Shown piece by piece: positions 1-13,812 of a DNA stretch of 60,000 nucleotides. Within the stretch, counting starts at the first letter, position 1. The number at the start of each line of letters is the position of its first letter. A program made the translations under genes and the position numbers. Location: assembly GCA_014529385.2 (NCBI GenBank), contig CM043950.1, forward strand, positions 75,029,935 to 75,089,934, written 5' to 3'. This stretch comes from Adiantum capillus-veneris. Lineage: Eukaryota; Streptophyta; Polypodiopsida; Polypodiales; Pteridaceae. Below the pieces are notes generated by a model. The model was not told the origin of the DNA. It made no database searches and saw only the letters and a list, made by a program, of their open reading frames with translations.

Positions 1-294
1 CTGGTGGCCCTTTGATTGTGCAACATGGCTATGTGGTTGGAATTGGGTTTGGGCATCAAAAAGTGTATTTCTGGGCAGATTCAGGCTTTTGGCTTACAAA
101 TTGGGACGGATGTCCATAACAAGTGGCAAATGATATTCAAATGGGTTGAAAGTTGATATACAGGCTCCTTGCACCATATTAATGGTTCTTATGAGGTCAG
201 TTCTTGCACAGTAGTTCAAAATCATGATCGAGACATCCAACGCCTAGGATGTCTATTTCATCGAAATGGCTTGAAATTGGTTCAGTGGATAGCC

Positions 295-299
295 CTTGG
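295..299. repeat. Target-site duplication of solo LTR A (left)
   Basis: CTTGG here is repeated at 3022-3026, directly abutting the TG and CA ends of the LTR. Five base pairs is the usual size for LTR retrotransposon integration. Confidence 0.8.
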
Positions 300-877
300 T
301 GTAAGGTCTCTACTTTCAAATTGCACACAGGTTCTATTACGCATTTGTATTTTTTTGAACCATCACTCCTTATTTAAGATATTCGAGTTCAAATTATAAA
401 TCGTAGGTTGAGAAAACCTAGAAATTAAAATTTACGCTACAAAATTCTAACATGTTTAGCTATATGAATCACTAACTAACTTATTGCAAGACTTATTTAC
501 TGATTGTAGAGTTTTCTTTTACTACTGTAAAGTTAATATAACACTGTAAAGTTTAACTTAAAAATGTAAAGTAAATTATCATTAAGAAAATAAATAAAAT
601 AATTATAAAGACAAAAGAATACACAGGGATGACAAATGAAGGCACATGGACTCACATAGAAGGGGACAAAGTGGGACACACTGTCACATGAAAAAGGAGA
701 GGCTACTCTTGACTATTCTTAATGAGGGGGGCCCTGTGTGGCCTTATCTTTTGATGATAATGACAAAGTGGTCAAGCTCATGTGTACCACAAGGGTACCA
801 AAAACGCGGGTATGATTTTTGAGAAAAAAAAAATTATTTTTTTTTTGAAAAAAAAAGTTGGACGTTTTCTTTTCTGC

Positions 878-886
878 TATAAATAG
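878..886 (+). promoter_or_regulatory. TATA box in solo LTR A
   Basis: TATAAATAG lies about 580 bp into the LTR and is conserved in copy B at 41623-41631. This would place U3 at about 300-905 and leave an unusually long R-U5 of about 2.1 kb. Confidence 0.6.
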
Positions 887-1069
887 AGCATCCATGCTCA
901 CACTTTAGACATAGAGATTGCCTCTATAGCGCTCACGAAGTGCTGCCACTTCTCTTAGAGAGAAGGCGTCCACAAACCACTAAGAGAGCAAAAACTCTAG
1001 TGGACTAATAAGGTGCGTATTAATCAAGCATTCAATTAACTTTAGGAATGATGTATGTGTGCTATCTCT

Positions 1070-1370
1070 TACTCTAATCTCTCTAATATATTAGCAAGAT
1101 TCAATTAGCTATGTGTGTGTGTGTGCTATCTCTTACTCTAATCTCTCTAATAGATTAGTAAGATTCAATTAGTTATGTGTGTGTGTGTGCTATCTTTTAC
1201 TCTAATCTTCTAATAGATTAGTAAGATTCAATTAGATTTAAGAAGGATATGTGTGTGTGTGTGTGCTATCTTTTACTCTAATCTTTCTAATGGATAGTAA
1301 GATTCAAATAACTTTAGAAAAGATGTGTGTGTATGTTTTCTCTTACTCTAATCTCTCTAAGTATACCTTC
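1070..1370 (+). repeat. TG-rich minisatellite inside solo LTR A
   Basis: A unit combining a (GT)n run, CTATCTCTTACTCTAATC and a TAGTAAGATTCAATTAG tail recurs about four to five times. The homologous segment in copy B (about 41790-42330) has more units. This accounts for much of the length difference between the two LTRs. Confidence 0.75.
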
Positions 1371-1812
1371 TCTCTCTAGTTAGTGCATCTTCACTATCAA
1401 CTTATGTATGGTTTGAAAGTTAATACATAAGAGAACTCATCACATTCTTATTATACATGATGAAATTCTCATTCACCAATTTTATTGTCAATTAGATTAA
1501 GTAGAATTTTCAATGATACTAAAAATTGATTTAGTTAAAGTATAGAAATTGAAGTTAGAATTGGATTAGAAATGTGAAGCATAAAAGTAATGCATTCCTA
1601 AACTTTCACTCATAGTTTACACATTTAAGTTTTGATTAATTACGATTAGCAAATATTTGATGTTTAGAAATTAGATGTAAAACAACAACAATAAGTGTGG
1701 ATCCGAGTTGGCGAGGGTTCAAATTACAGACTCTCTTTGAAAACAAGGAGATTACTAGGGAAATTGACCAATTTAAAGTTCTAAGTGTATAACATAAGTG
1801 TAGTACAAAAAA

Positions 1813-1935
1813 ATGGCTCCAAAGTGTGCTCGAACCCAAGGCGCTAATGATCATGAAGCTGGTACAAGTAACGGTCGAATCCCTGCGGAAAATGCTATGT
1901 CTCCACCAATCGGACCAATCGGAGCTATGGTACAG
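1813..1935 (+). other. Short conserved ORF inside solo LTR A, ending at a splice-donor-like site
   Basis: An ATG preceded by an A-run opens 41 codons (starting MAPKCARTQG) ending CAG directly before GTTAGT, a donor-like sequence. The same 41-codon stretch is at 42769-42891 in copy B. Differences between the copies are mostly amino-acid changing, so there is no sign of selection. It could be the first exon of a gag-like or accessory protein, or chance. I do not recognise a domain. Confidence 0.35.
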
Positions 1936-3242
1936 GTTAGTATTGCAGTTTCAAGTTATGCATCATTGCATATGCGAGGCCATAGGAATATATTATTTAC
2001 CTTATGAAAAGAAAACACGGACCGAAACCACGGGGCTCAACCCCAAGAAACTCGTCATATGTTTGACAAGTAGGAAAGATTGTCTGGTTAAACTGGTTGC
2101 TATAGGAAAGAATGTTTGTCCAAAACCTTCGGTATGGTTTCTCTCAAGTCTCTCTACTTATAAGCGTTGGTATTATGTGGCAGTTGCCGAGGCGTGAGAT
2201 GACGCCCAGCATGGCACCGCTGATGCTGTGGTGGGAGTACACCCAGATTAGCCGAGCCGGATACTGCAATTTTGTTTTGTCGTGGCGTGAGGATGACGCT
2301 CAGATTGGCACCGTTGTTGCTGTGACGAGAGTACGTCCAGATTAGCACAGCGAGTACTTGTCGAGCGGTATGGGATGCTCATGAGAACAAGGGTTTTTAT
2401 AAATAATGTATATACCGATCGGACATAATAGCGCCAGTAGAGATTCTTGAGTGAATCTAATCCAAGGGTTGTTGGTTTAAAATTGGATGACTTCTTGTTT
2501 GACTATTGTTTGTAATACTATTTGAAGGGTTGTTTTAATGAACCAGTATCATAAATAAAATAAAGGAACATGTATGTTTTAACAGTGTGGTAGTAATTAG
2601 ATAACAAAACAAGGGTGAGTGTGGTGTGGAAAGTGGGAGAATGATACCCCGATGGTATCATTCTATGGATGGGTGGACCCGATGAGTCGGGTAACTTTCC
2701 AACGCTAGAAATTGTTTTTTTAAAGTCATAAATCTTAAAAGAGACAAACCTTGGCGGCTGTGCTTCTGAAACATGGGGAAAAAAGCGCACAGGTTGGTCA
2801 CTCTAAGATTTATACTTTTAGGCATAATTGATTATAGATAGTTTTTAGATAGGGTTATGGTGGTTACGCTCCGCCATTACGAGATAGGACCAATCCTTCA
2901 CTAACGGTTCATGCCCGTGGCTACGTAGTAGCTAACGCAATGTCCGTTGGTTTTTCTTTTTAAGGATTGGAGACCTATCAAAGGTACTTTGCTCCTCTCA
3001 AAAAGGGGTAGGGACCTCACACTTGGCATGTGGAACATGGCCCTGCTCTTGGATTTTGATTTGGACAAGAATTGGTGTTGGTAAGAGCATGTGTAGTGTT
3101 TTTGGGCTCAAAAAGTGCATCTTGGAGGTGTCGGGGGCCAAAAGTGATGGGAATGGCTTGAAACTTGATATATGAGCTCATGAAAGTGTCATAAAGAGAT
3201 CTGGAACTCAAAAATATCAACTTTGGTGCCAATTTGGTCATT

Positions 3243-3268
3243 TAGACATCCTACGCGTAGGATGTCTA
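3243..3268. repeat. Perfect 26-bp palindrome
   Basis: The 26 bases are their own reverse complement, centred on ACGCGT. Related imperfect copies are at 231-254 and 3528-3553. It is able to form a cruciform or an RNA hairpin. Its function is unknown. Confidence 0.85.
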
Positions 3269-3560
3269 TTTCATCACTTTTTAGTTGTGACGCCACAGAT
3301 AGCTTGGCAATGTGCTCATGAGTGTACTGTGTAAGTTTCATTTGATTTGGACAAGTTTTGGTAGATCCATGGCCCATTATTGCCTCTATGCTCTGACTTT
3401 GCGTTTTTTGATCCATATGAGGTCAATTTTTTTCCAAATGTGATGAAACTTGGTGGCTAGCATGTACATGCTATTCAGAAGCTGTGTGTGATGAGAAATG
3501 TTAGGTTTGGTGCGCAGATTTGGCCTTGAGACATCCTACACATAGGATGTCTCCTGATGA

Positions 3561-5035
3561 AAATTATATTGGAGGTGCTGCTGGTACCTTCCCTAAGTCC
3601 CCCTGAGTCCCTTTTAATCATTATTTCAACAAAAAAGTCAAATTGATAGAAAGAAACTCCAAGTGTTGATTTCAGAGCTTCCGAGCCGTTTTCTGACTCT
3701 TGGAGTGCTTTTCGGAGATGAAATTTCTTGATGTTGGTCTCCATAGCTTCAGGATCTCTTGGGGATCCTTGCCATATGGTGTTTGTCGACTTTGGCTTCA
3801 CGCGAGCTCTGTTTGGCAATTTGTCGCTTTGGAAGCATCCGTGGTTTCGTTTTCATGTCTTCGATGACTTGTGGTGGTCTACCCCCATAGAACTTGGTCG
3901 TTCATGGTCGAGGAAAGCCGCTCGTGAAGTTTCATTGCTTTTGGGTTAGCCGTTAGGTGGTCACTTCTACCTATAGGTCTCTACTGCCCTCTTCTCGTGT
4001 GAATCCTACACTAGTTTTCACGACAAAACAACAAACATGTGCGAAAAGCTCAAGGTTGTGAGCCTACCTCTCATGTCTGGAGCCGGTCGGGTGGTCGTGT
4101 GCGTCGTAGAAGCTGCTGGAAGTCCCGTTCGCTCTAGGTGGCAGGAGCTCTCTCTCAAAAGTCAATAGTAGAAATGAGCTTAAAATGAAGTGAAAATTTC
4201 TTATAATGAGGGTCTCCGAACCACTTTCCATGAAATTTGACATGTGCTCTCAACTTCTTGCGAGATGCGGTTTAGGCTCAAAAATTTCTCAATTTGGACT
4301 CCATTTGCCGAGTTTACGAGAAATTTGACGTTCCGGTCAAAATCTTGCCAAAACACACTTTTTGCTCCATTCACATAATTGCACCCCCATTGTACCATAG
4401 GTTTTCCTATAGTCACTCATCATCCCCATATTTTCCTATAGTCATTGTACCATAGGTTTTCCTATAGTCACTGATCATCCCCATATTTTTTGTTTTTCAT
4501 TACGATCGTTTTTCACCTGCTTTTTGTATTTTTGAAGTTTTTCTGTTGAAAATTAGTAAAATTAAAAAAAATAGCAAATTAAACCCAAAAAATCCCCAAA
4601 AATCATAATAAATCAACAACATTACCGCAAAACACTATATACACTCACATGCAATTTTTATGGCTGGATTTCTCCGTTTTTTTAATATTTTGCCCAAAAA
4701 ATGTCTATTTTTACTTATATACACACACACACACCTAGGGGCTTGATTTGGCATTTGGCCCCATATACTTGTAGATTCATGCTGTATAAGGGAATATGTA
4801 CTTAGGTTAGTCCAAATAATTTTGCAATCAAATGAAAACCCTTTAAAATAGTCGAAAAACATGTCCTTTTTTGCTCTTTTTTCCATTGGGTCCGCATTTG
4901 AGAATGCCTCCCCCTCTCCTAGCCGGAGTCCTCCCAGACGACAAGGTATTGCCTCGGTGTATGTGTCGTGCCTGGGTTAAAAAAATTGTGCTAATACTTG
5001 GCCATGTAATGTGGCCCTATATAATGCATACTCGG
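3561..5035. other. Noncoding stretch, retroelement-like, with a 55-bp tandem duplication
   Basis: No convincing coding sequence is seen on either strand. At 4391-4500 a 55-bp unit (CATAGGTTTTCCTATAGTCA and following) is repeated. The stretch may be untranslated DNA of the minus-strand gypsy fragment to its right, but I cannot assign it. Confidence 0.4.
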
Positions 5036-6502
5036 TCAATGCATGGAAAAATTAATGTTGTGCAAGAGGAGGGTATAAGCAATATGCTTATTGGCATTCG
5101 CCACGAGGTTTCCTGTTTGTTGTTGATTTGGTCTGCATATTTTCTTTGCAAGTAAAGTTATAACTCTACCGCTCTTTGTTTGATCGTCTTTCTTGCAAAA
5201 GTTGCTTAGGTTGCCGCTATTATCGATATCGTTGTAGTCGTCTCCTTGGAGAGAATTTTCGCGGTGGAATTGGCCATAGACTTTGTCTCGTTTGCTTGCC
5301 ATTTGTAGATTTTCTTTTGAGGTTTTTGTAGGTTTATCCCACATAGATCGGTTTGCCGGTTTCATATGTAGTGTGTATGCCGATTTTGCTTGTATTGGAG
5401 GGAGTTCCTTATGCTTTGGTTTCGGGATCCAAATGCGAGTCGCACTTAATTTGTTACTAAGAATTCTTTTGGGGATCCATATCTGTTTTATTCCCTTGGT
5501 TTTTGGTTGAACTGCTTTCTCCTTTAGACTCATGCTGTTGTGTTGTGGTTTGTTTTCCATGTCATCTCTATCCTTCCGCACCCATACTTGTTTTTCTCGT
5601 GTTGCTAACCTTGATATTTTGATTGCGGTCAATGTTGTTTTATGTTTGTAGTGAACATGGTTGGCAGTTCCCTCTTTGTTCGCCATGTTGTTATTTAGTG
5701 GCACCCATCCTTTGGGTTCTTTATCGTGTTTTTCTCGTGTTGCTAACCTTGATATTTTGATTGCGGTCAATGTTGTTTTATGTTTGTAGTGAACATGGTT
5801 GGCAGTTCCCTGTTTGTTCGCCATGTTGTTATTTAGTGGAACCCATCCTTTGGGTTCTTTATCCAGTGGCTCTGTTGCTGCCATCTGGTTCTTTCGGGGT
5901 TGCTGAGCAAAGGCTACCATCTTTTGTTCTTGTGCATGTTGAATTTTTATTGCACCCGCATTACAATCTATCTGCCCATTATACTCTTTTTGCCAAGGTT
6001 GTCCCAACAATATGGGTTGTTGTGTGCTTTCATCCTCGACCACATAAAACTTGTGTGGGTAAACATATTGATGTAGGTTTACATGCAATATAATCCAGCC
6101 CAATGTTTTTAGTGAATGTGATGTACTACTTTCCAGCACTTGTGGAGTAGGATGTAGTTGACCTGTGGGCTTGAGATGTTTGTATAATCTGTACGAGATT
6201 AGATTTTCTTAAGCTCCAGAATCAAGCAATGCCGTCAATTCAACTTGATTTCTACCCACTTTGACTGCAATTTTTGGCTCCACTACGTCTCCATCAAAAT
6301 TCATTAGTCGAATGGCATTGATTCGCAACAGTGATCCACATTGTTGTTGTTGTCGTAGAAGCCGTCTTTTTGCAATGCGTTCTTTTGCTCCTGCTTGGGC
6401 TTCTTCCCGTGCCCTCTGTTTCTCCTTCATCCATTGTTTTCTTGATGGATTTGTTGAAGCATATCCTGTATTAGTGGAAAATGATATTTCTTTACTCAAC
6501 AC
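5036..6502 (-). pseudogene. Ty3/gypsy retropepsin-like fragment
   Basis: Reading on the minus strand from 6502, a charged K/R/E/Q-rich segment leads to the aspartic-protease active-site motif ALLDSGA, which is followed at once by an in-frame TAA (6209-6211). The same frame then continues through 6208-5036 and reaches ILLGQPWQKEY about 85 codons later, the second conserved retropepsin region. This is a decayed retrotransposon protease domain. Downstream it carries a 46-codon in-frame tandem duplication (GWVPLNNNMANK...ATREK twice). An integrase C-terminus lies just upstream on the same strand, which is not the usual gypsy order. It is not functional as it stands. Confidence 0.7.
5591..5866 (-). 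repeat. 138-bp in-frame tandem duplication
   Basis: TTTTTCTCGTGTTGCTAACC at 5591 recurs at 5729 and the whole 138-bp unit is nearly identical, so the duplication is recent. It adds 46 codons without shifting the frame of the protease-linked ORF. Confidence 0.85.
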
Positions 6503-6779
6503 CCACTAATCCAATTTGTCATTTCTTCACATGCTAATGTAGCAAGCTTGACAGGTCCAGTTTGTGATAGGTCACTAATCACAAAGGGTCCCATCCCTCG
6601 CTTTTTAAGTTTCTTAGCATGTTGCTTCAAGGTATAAACAAGTACATAATCACCTGATTTGAACACTTTCGTGCGCACATGCTTGTCAAAAAATTCTTTT
6701 TGTCTTCTCTTTTTAGCAAGCGAAGTTCATCTAGCTTTTCAAGATCGTCTATTCTTGAAGAGAGCTCATGCCTGGTCCA
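6496..6779 (-). pseudogene. Ty3/gypsy integrase C-terminal (GPY/F) fragment
   Basis: On the minus strand the segment reads RHELSSRIDDLEKLDELR, shifts frame once near 6690, and continues with FKSGDYVLVYTLKQ, KLKKRGMGPFVIS and ending NWISGC. The GMGPFVI...VKLATL block matches the GPY/F module that closes Ty3/gypsy integrases. A TGA at 6496-6498 ends it. The frame after that stop continues with a plausible tail (KKYHFPL) before the charged linker of the protease fragment. The catalytic core of the integrase is absent, because the homology stops at the border of the direct repeat at 6780. Confidence 0.7.
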
Positions 6780-7273
6780 TTTCATGCATATACTGATGTA
6801 CTTTAGAAATGGATGTTCTTCTGTCTTATTCGTTTGAGGAAAGAATTCTTTAATTTTTGTGACACCATGCCAAATAATACCTACTTCTATTTCGTGTGAC
6901 TACAATACCCGAGTCTATATAACCCAATCTGTGGACCTAGTCTATGTGACTACTAGCCTCTGGCATTCAGTCTCGGTCTATGTTTCTTCAATATATTCCA
7001 AAGTCCAAGGGGATGGTTGTTGGGATTATGGCCTTTGGCCTAGACCTCTTAACTTATATGGACATGACCTCTTGTACAGTCAACAATCTAGTCACCCTAT
7101 GAGCATGTGAAGGCACGTGACCGAGCTTACACAGTAGGTAAATCACACAAGAATCCAAATGACCGTCCCAATCAGCATGGATTTTTCACATTTTATGGAG
7201 CCACTCTTGACATTTCATGAGTTGGCCCTTGACTCTTGGGAAAGGTGCATGGTGACCCTTGAGAGGTACACCT
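6780..7273 (+). repeat. Left direct repeat / candidate 5' LTR
   Basis: It shares near-continuous identity with 8907-9406, from TTTCATG through TGATGTACTTTAGA to GAGAGGTACACCTAGC. A plausible LTR would begin TGATGTAC at 6794. Confidence 0.6.
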
Positions 7274-8224
7274 AGCTTTTTTTGGGCACCCACTTCTGGT
7301 TTGCCCATCCACTGGTAGAATACAGAAAGGCACCAAACTCCATTGGATTTCTAGTTCACGTTCGTGATTGATTGGAGATTTCAAGGCTCTCTCGTGCAAC
7401 TACTTGCAGCCACTTGGCCGCACTCTCTTGCGATCACTAATCGGTGCCTGACTGATGACATGCGCTCAATTGTTCGTAAGGGACATTTTGGGTCCTCTAG
7501 GTTCCCTTCTCGCATGAGCACCACTCCACCCAAGCTTTGAGAGCTCCCCGCCCTCCCAAGAACAAGAGAAATTTCCCACATTGCGTTGGCCAGTACAGAG
7601 GCCCTTTTTTATTGGAGGTCAATCCCACGAGCTGCAACATTTTTTTAAACTTCAAGCATGAATAGCTTCTTCAAGCACACAAGAATTTTCCAAAGGGCAT
7701 AAAACTTCGAGCTCCAAGGCTTCCAAGAGAAACTCCAAGGTTTCAACAAGCACTTCAAAGGCTTCAATTCTGCTAAGCTTCTAAAAAGACTACTCTCTCT
7801 CAACAAGAGGGAATTTTAAAAGGATATTTTAAAGCTTCGACCTAAAGATTCAAGTTTCTCTCAGCCATCTTTCTCATTCTCCCTCAGTTTTTTATACTTC
7901 AAAGTTAACAAATTTCCATGGCACAATCACTTTAAAATGCATGTAATCATCACCTATCACCTAAAAGGATAGCTCCTTGAAGTGTCAGCTTGTAAAGAGG
8001 ATAGACACTTGCATTAGCTTGCGTTAATCGGTATGTAATCACTTTAAAATGCATGTAATCATCACCTATGGCCTAAAAGGATAGCTACTTGAAGTGTCAG
8101 CTTGTAAAGAGGATAGACACTTGCATTATCTCTCGTTAATCGGTAAGACCCCTCTCACGACACTGTGGGAGATATCAAACCACTCACCCCTACACCATGC
8201 AGTAGACGGTACACTCACCAGAGC
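7274..8224. other. Noncoding leader-like DNA with a 112-bp tandem duplication
   Basis: No coding potential is recognised. At about 7925-8148 a 112-bp unit starting AATCACTTTAAAATGCATG is present twice with a few differences. Confidence 0.5.
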
Positions 8225-8800
8225 ATAGATTGCACAAATTCAAACAAAAGACGAACAAGCTCTAGAAAAACTTATCACCTCATTAGATAAAAATTATGTG
8301 CACTTTACTGATGATTACGCTACGACAATTCAAGCATGGACAGTCCTAAAAGAAAATTTTGGTGCAAAGCAAAAAAAAAAATTAGCCTTAAAAAGAATCA
8401 AGTGGAAAACATTTCCGTCAATAGGTTATTAAGCATCATCACTCATTTAACTTATATCGAGTATCAAATCCTATAAAAAGAAAGGTTAATGTGCTCTGAA
8501 GCGCTGTCCAAATTTTTTTACAACATAATCACATTGCTAGAATAAAAAGAACGAACACCAACTTTGCAACATGTCATCAATTCCTTGATTGAAAAAGAAA
8601 AAAATCAAACAAAGAAGGCGTCAGCAAATAGAGGAGTTTACGTTGCATCATCATCTAGGATTGCATCTTTATTAACTAGGATCAAGAATAAAAAATGTTA
8701 TGAATACAAAAAATTGAGTATTTATCCAAGGATTTCCACAAGAACATCTGTAGCAACTGTGGCGTCAATAGACACCACCATCAAAATGCCCAAGTAGCAG
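8225..8800 (+). pseudogene. Ty1/copia gag remnant
   Basis: Translation gives EQALEKLITSLDKNYVHF, IQAWTVLKENFGAK and, after stops and frame changes, a stretch ending in a degraded zinc-knuckle-like region (KNKKCYEYKK). The W-x-x-L-x-x-x-F block resembles plant Ty1/copia gag (UBN2/gag-polypeptide family). Several stops make it non-functional. No protease, integrase or RT follows before the right repeat. Confidence 0.55.
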
Positions 8801-8906
8801 GATTAGCAGTAGAATAAAATAAAAAATTAACCTTATAGAGGACGAAGACAAAGATTGAAATCAAGAGGAGGACAATTGTCTGCATATCCGTGTTGTCATC
8901 AATCAC

Positions 8907-9406
8907 TTTCATGAATATACTGATGTACTTTAGAGATGAATGGTCTTCCGTCTTATTTGTTTGAGGAGAGAATTCTTTAACCTTTGTGACACCATGCCAA
9001 ATAAGACCTAATTCTATTTTGTGTGACTACAGTACCCCAGTCTATATGACCCAGTCTATTGACCTAGTCTATGTGACTACTAGCTTGTGGCATTTAGTCT
9101 CGGTCTATGTTTCTTCAATATAGTCCAAAGTCCAAGGGGAGGATTATTGCGATTATGGATTTTGGCCTAGACCTCTCAACTTATATGGACATGACCTCTT
9201 GTATAGTCAACAATCTAGTCACCCTATTAGCATGTGAAGGCACATGACCTAGCTTACACGACAGGTGAACCACACAAGAGTCAAAATGACCATCCCAATC
9301 AGGATGGCTTTTCCACATTTTATGGAGCCACTCTTGACCTTTCGGGAGTTGACCCTTGACCCTTGACCCTTGGGAAAGGTGCATGGTGACCCTTGAGAGG
9401 TACACC
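8907..9406 (+). repeat. Right direct repeat / candidate 3' LTR
   Basis: It matches 6780-7273 over its whole length. It carries a local GACCCTT triplication near 9350-9370 that the left copy lacks. Confidence 0.6.
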
Positions 9407-9491
9407 TAGCCATACTCTACTACTACCTGAAGTAGCTCATTTGTACACACCAATAAGTTAGTTCATTTTCTAATCAAGTTGACATTTTGAG

Positions 9492-9494
<3 letters not shown>

Positions 9495-9534
<40 letters not shown>
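9495..9534. repeat. (CT)n microsatellite
   Basis: An uninterrupted CT dinucleotide run of about 40 bp. Confidence 0.95.
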
Positions 9535-12963
<3,429 letters not shown>

Positions 12964-13077
12964 GGGAAAAAATTAAAATTCTATATTAACGTCTTCAAAA
13001 GTCCAAAATGACCTATGAGACCAAAAAGTTGCAAGTACTGAATCTGATACAATGTCTGAGTGCAAAGAACTGAAATT

Positions 13078-13091
13078 GGGGGGGGGGGGGG
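13078..13091. repeat. Run of 14 G
   Basis: A homopolymer of fourteen guanines in otherwise mixed sequence. Confidence 0.9.
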
Positions 13092-13319
13092 TTATACAAT
13101 GAGTGAGCTGATACAATGAGTTATATAAATCAACACAGGTGGGTGGATCAAACTTAGAGGAGAACCCTCACCGATCCCTCTCAAAACTTATCAATATCTT
13201 GCATGCTTAGTACTCTGACTAGGTGTCTCGCATGTCGAGCTAGAGTGATCCAGATCCTTTACTGTAACTGCGTCGATGTTGTGAGGCCCCATGTGGTCGT
13301 AAGCACCTAGTTTGCCTAG

Positions 13320-13812
13320 CTCAATCTCTCGATCAATCAACGTACCTCTAGTGTGGGTGGGATTTGAAATCTGCTATGACAACTGCTCCTCTACCTGTCC
13401 ACTGGCTGGTATAAAGAAATCTGTGATATGCCTCTGAGACTGGCTCTCCCCTGATGTCCTCAGCAAGCTCTCTGTATACCTGCGCACCTCAAGTACAAAA
13501 AATCCCAGACACCTCTGGTCCTCGTATCTCATGACTCTAAAAAGTGGTCCAAAACGCTCTCTGAACAGACAATGGAAGCGGCCTCATATCTCATAGTACA
13601 CTAGTCAATGACGTATGTAGTGTAGCTCTCTCTACCTCTATATGACAATTGACATATCCTACCCTCTGCTGGTACTCCTTGAAATCTCTCAGTCTCAATC
13701 TGAAGCTCGATCTATAGCGCTGATGAGAGGATCGTGCATATCTGGCCAATAGCACACCGTATCCCATGAGATAAGTGTGTACCCATGTATCCAGGCCTAG
13801 TTGCAAATCCAT
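13320..13812 (-). pseudogene. Unrecognised coding remnant
   Basis: From 13812 the minus strand is open for 73 codons (MDLQLGLDTWVHTYLMGYG...). After two stops it stays mostly open for about 70 more codons, including LFRERFGPLFRVMRYEDQR and FFVLEVRRYTESLL. The composition looks protein-like (aromatic residues, R/E alternation). I do not recognise the family. It may be a retrotransposon gag-like remnant or a fragment of a host gene. Confidence 0.3.

Larger units (their letters stand above)
300..3021 (+). mobile_element. Solo LTR, copy A (2722 bp), TSD CTTGG
   Basis: The unit begins TGTAAGGTCTC and ends GGGACCTCACA, an imperfect terminal inverted repeat with TG...CA ends. It is flanked by the direct repeat CTTGG at 295-299 and 3022-3026. 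A second copy of the family lies at 41024-44335 with the same ends and a different 5-bp duplication. There are no internal LTRs, protease, RT or integrase, so a solo LTR left by LTR-LTR recombination is the best explanation. It contains a TATA box (878-886), a TG-rich minisatellite (about 1070-1370), a short ORF (1813-1935) and AATAAA-like signals near 2550. Confidence 0.85.
1..3560. repeat. Diverged ~285-bp tandem repeat with hairpin motif, split by a solo LTR
   Basis: Three copies of a palindromic motif (GACATCC...GGATGTC) lie at 231-254, 3243-3268 and 3528-3553. When the 2722-bp LTR insertion and its 5-bp target duplication are removed, the motif centres are 286 and 285 bp apart, so the host DNA was a tandem array. 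Between the motifs the units share only short phrases such as TTTGATTTGGACAAG and GGCTTGAAA, so they are old. I see no coding sequence. The array could be the leader or LTR of an unrecognised retroelement. Confidence 0.6.
6780..9406 (+). mobile_element. Probable gutted Ty1/copia-type element between two ~495-bp direct repeats
   Basis: A direct repeat of about 495 bp occurs at 6780-7273 and 8907-9406. The right copy carries extra GACCCTT units. Between the copies, about 8225-8800 encodes a gag-like remnant. A TATA-like TCTATATAA is at about 6914 in the left copy. This resembles an LTR pair around a deleted internal domain. No primer-binding site or flanking target duplication is clear, and exact ends are uncertain because homology runs a few bases past plausible TG/CA ends. 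Confidence 0.5.

Noticed and set aside
300-3021. DNA transposon with terminal inverted repeats
   Set aside because: The inverted repeat is only about 11 bp and imperfect, ends are TG/CA and the target duplication is 5 bp in both copies, all typical of LTRs.
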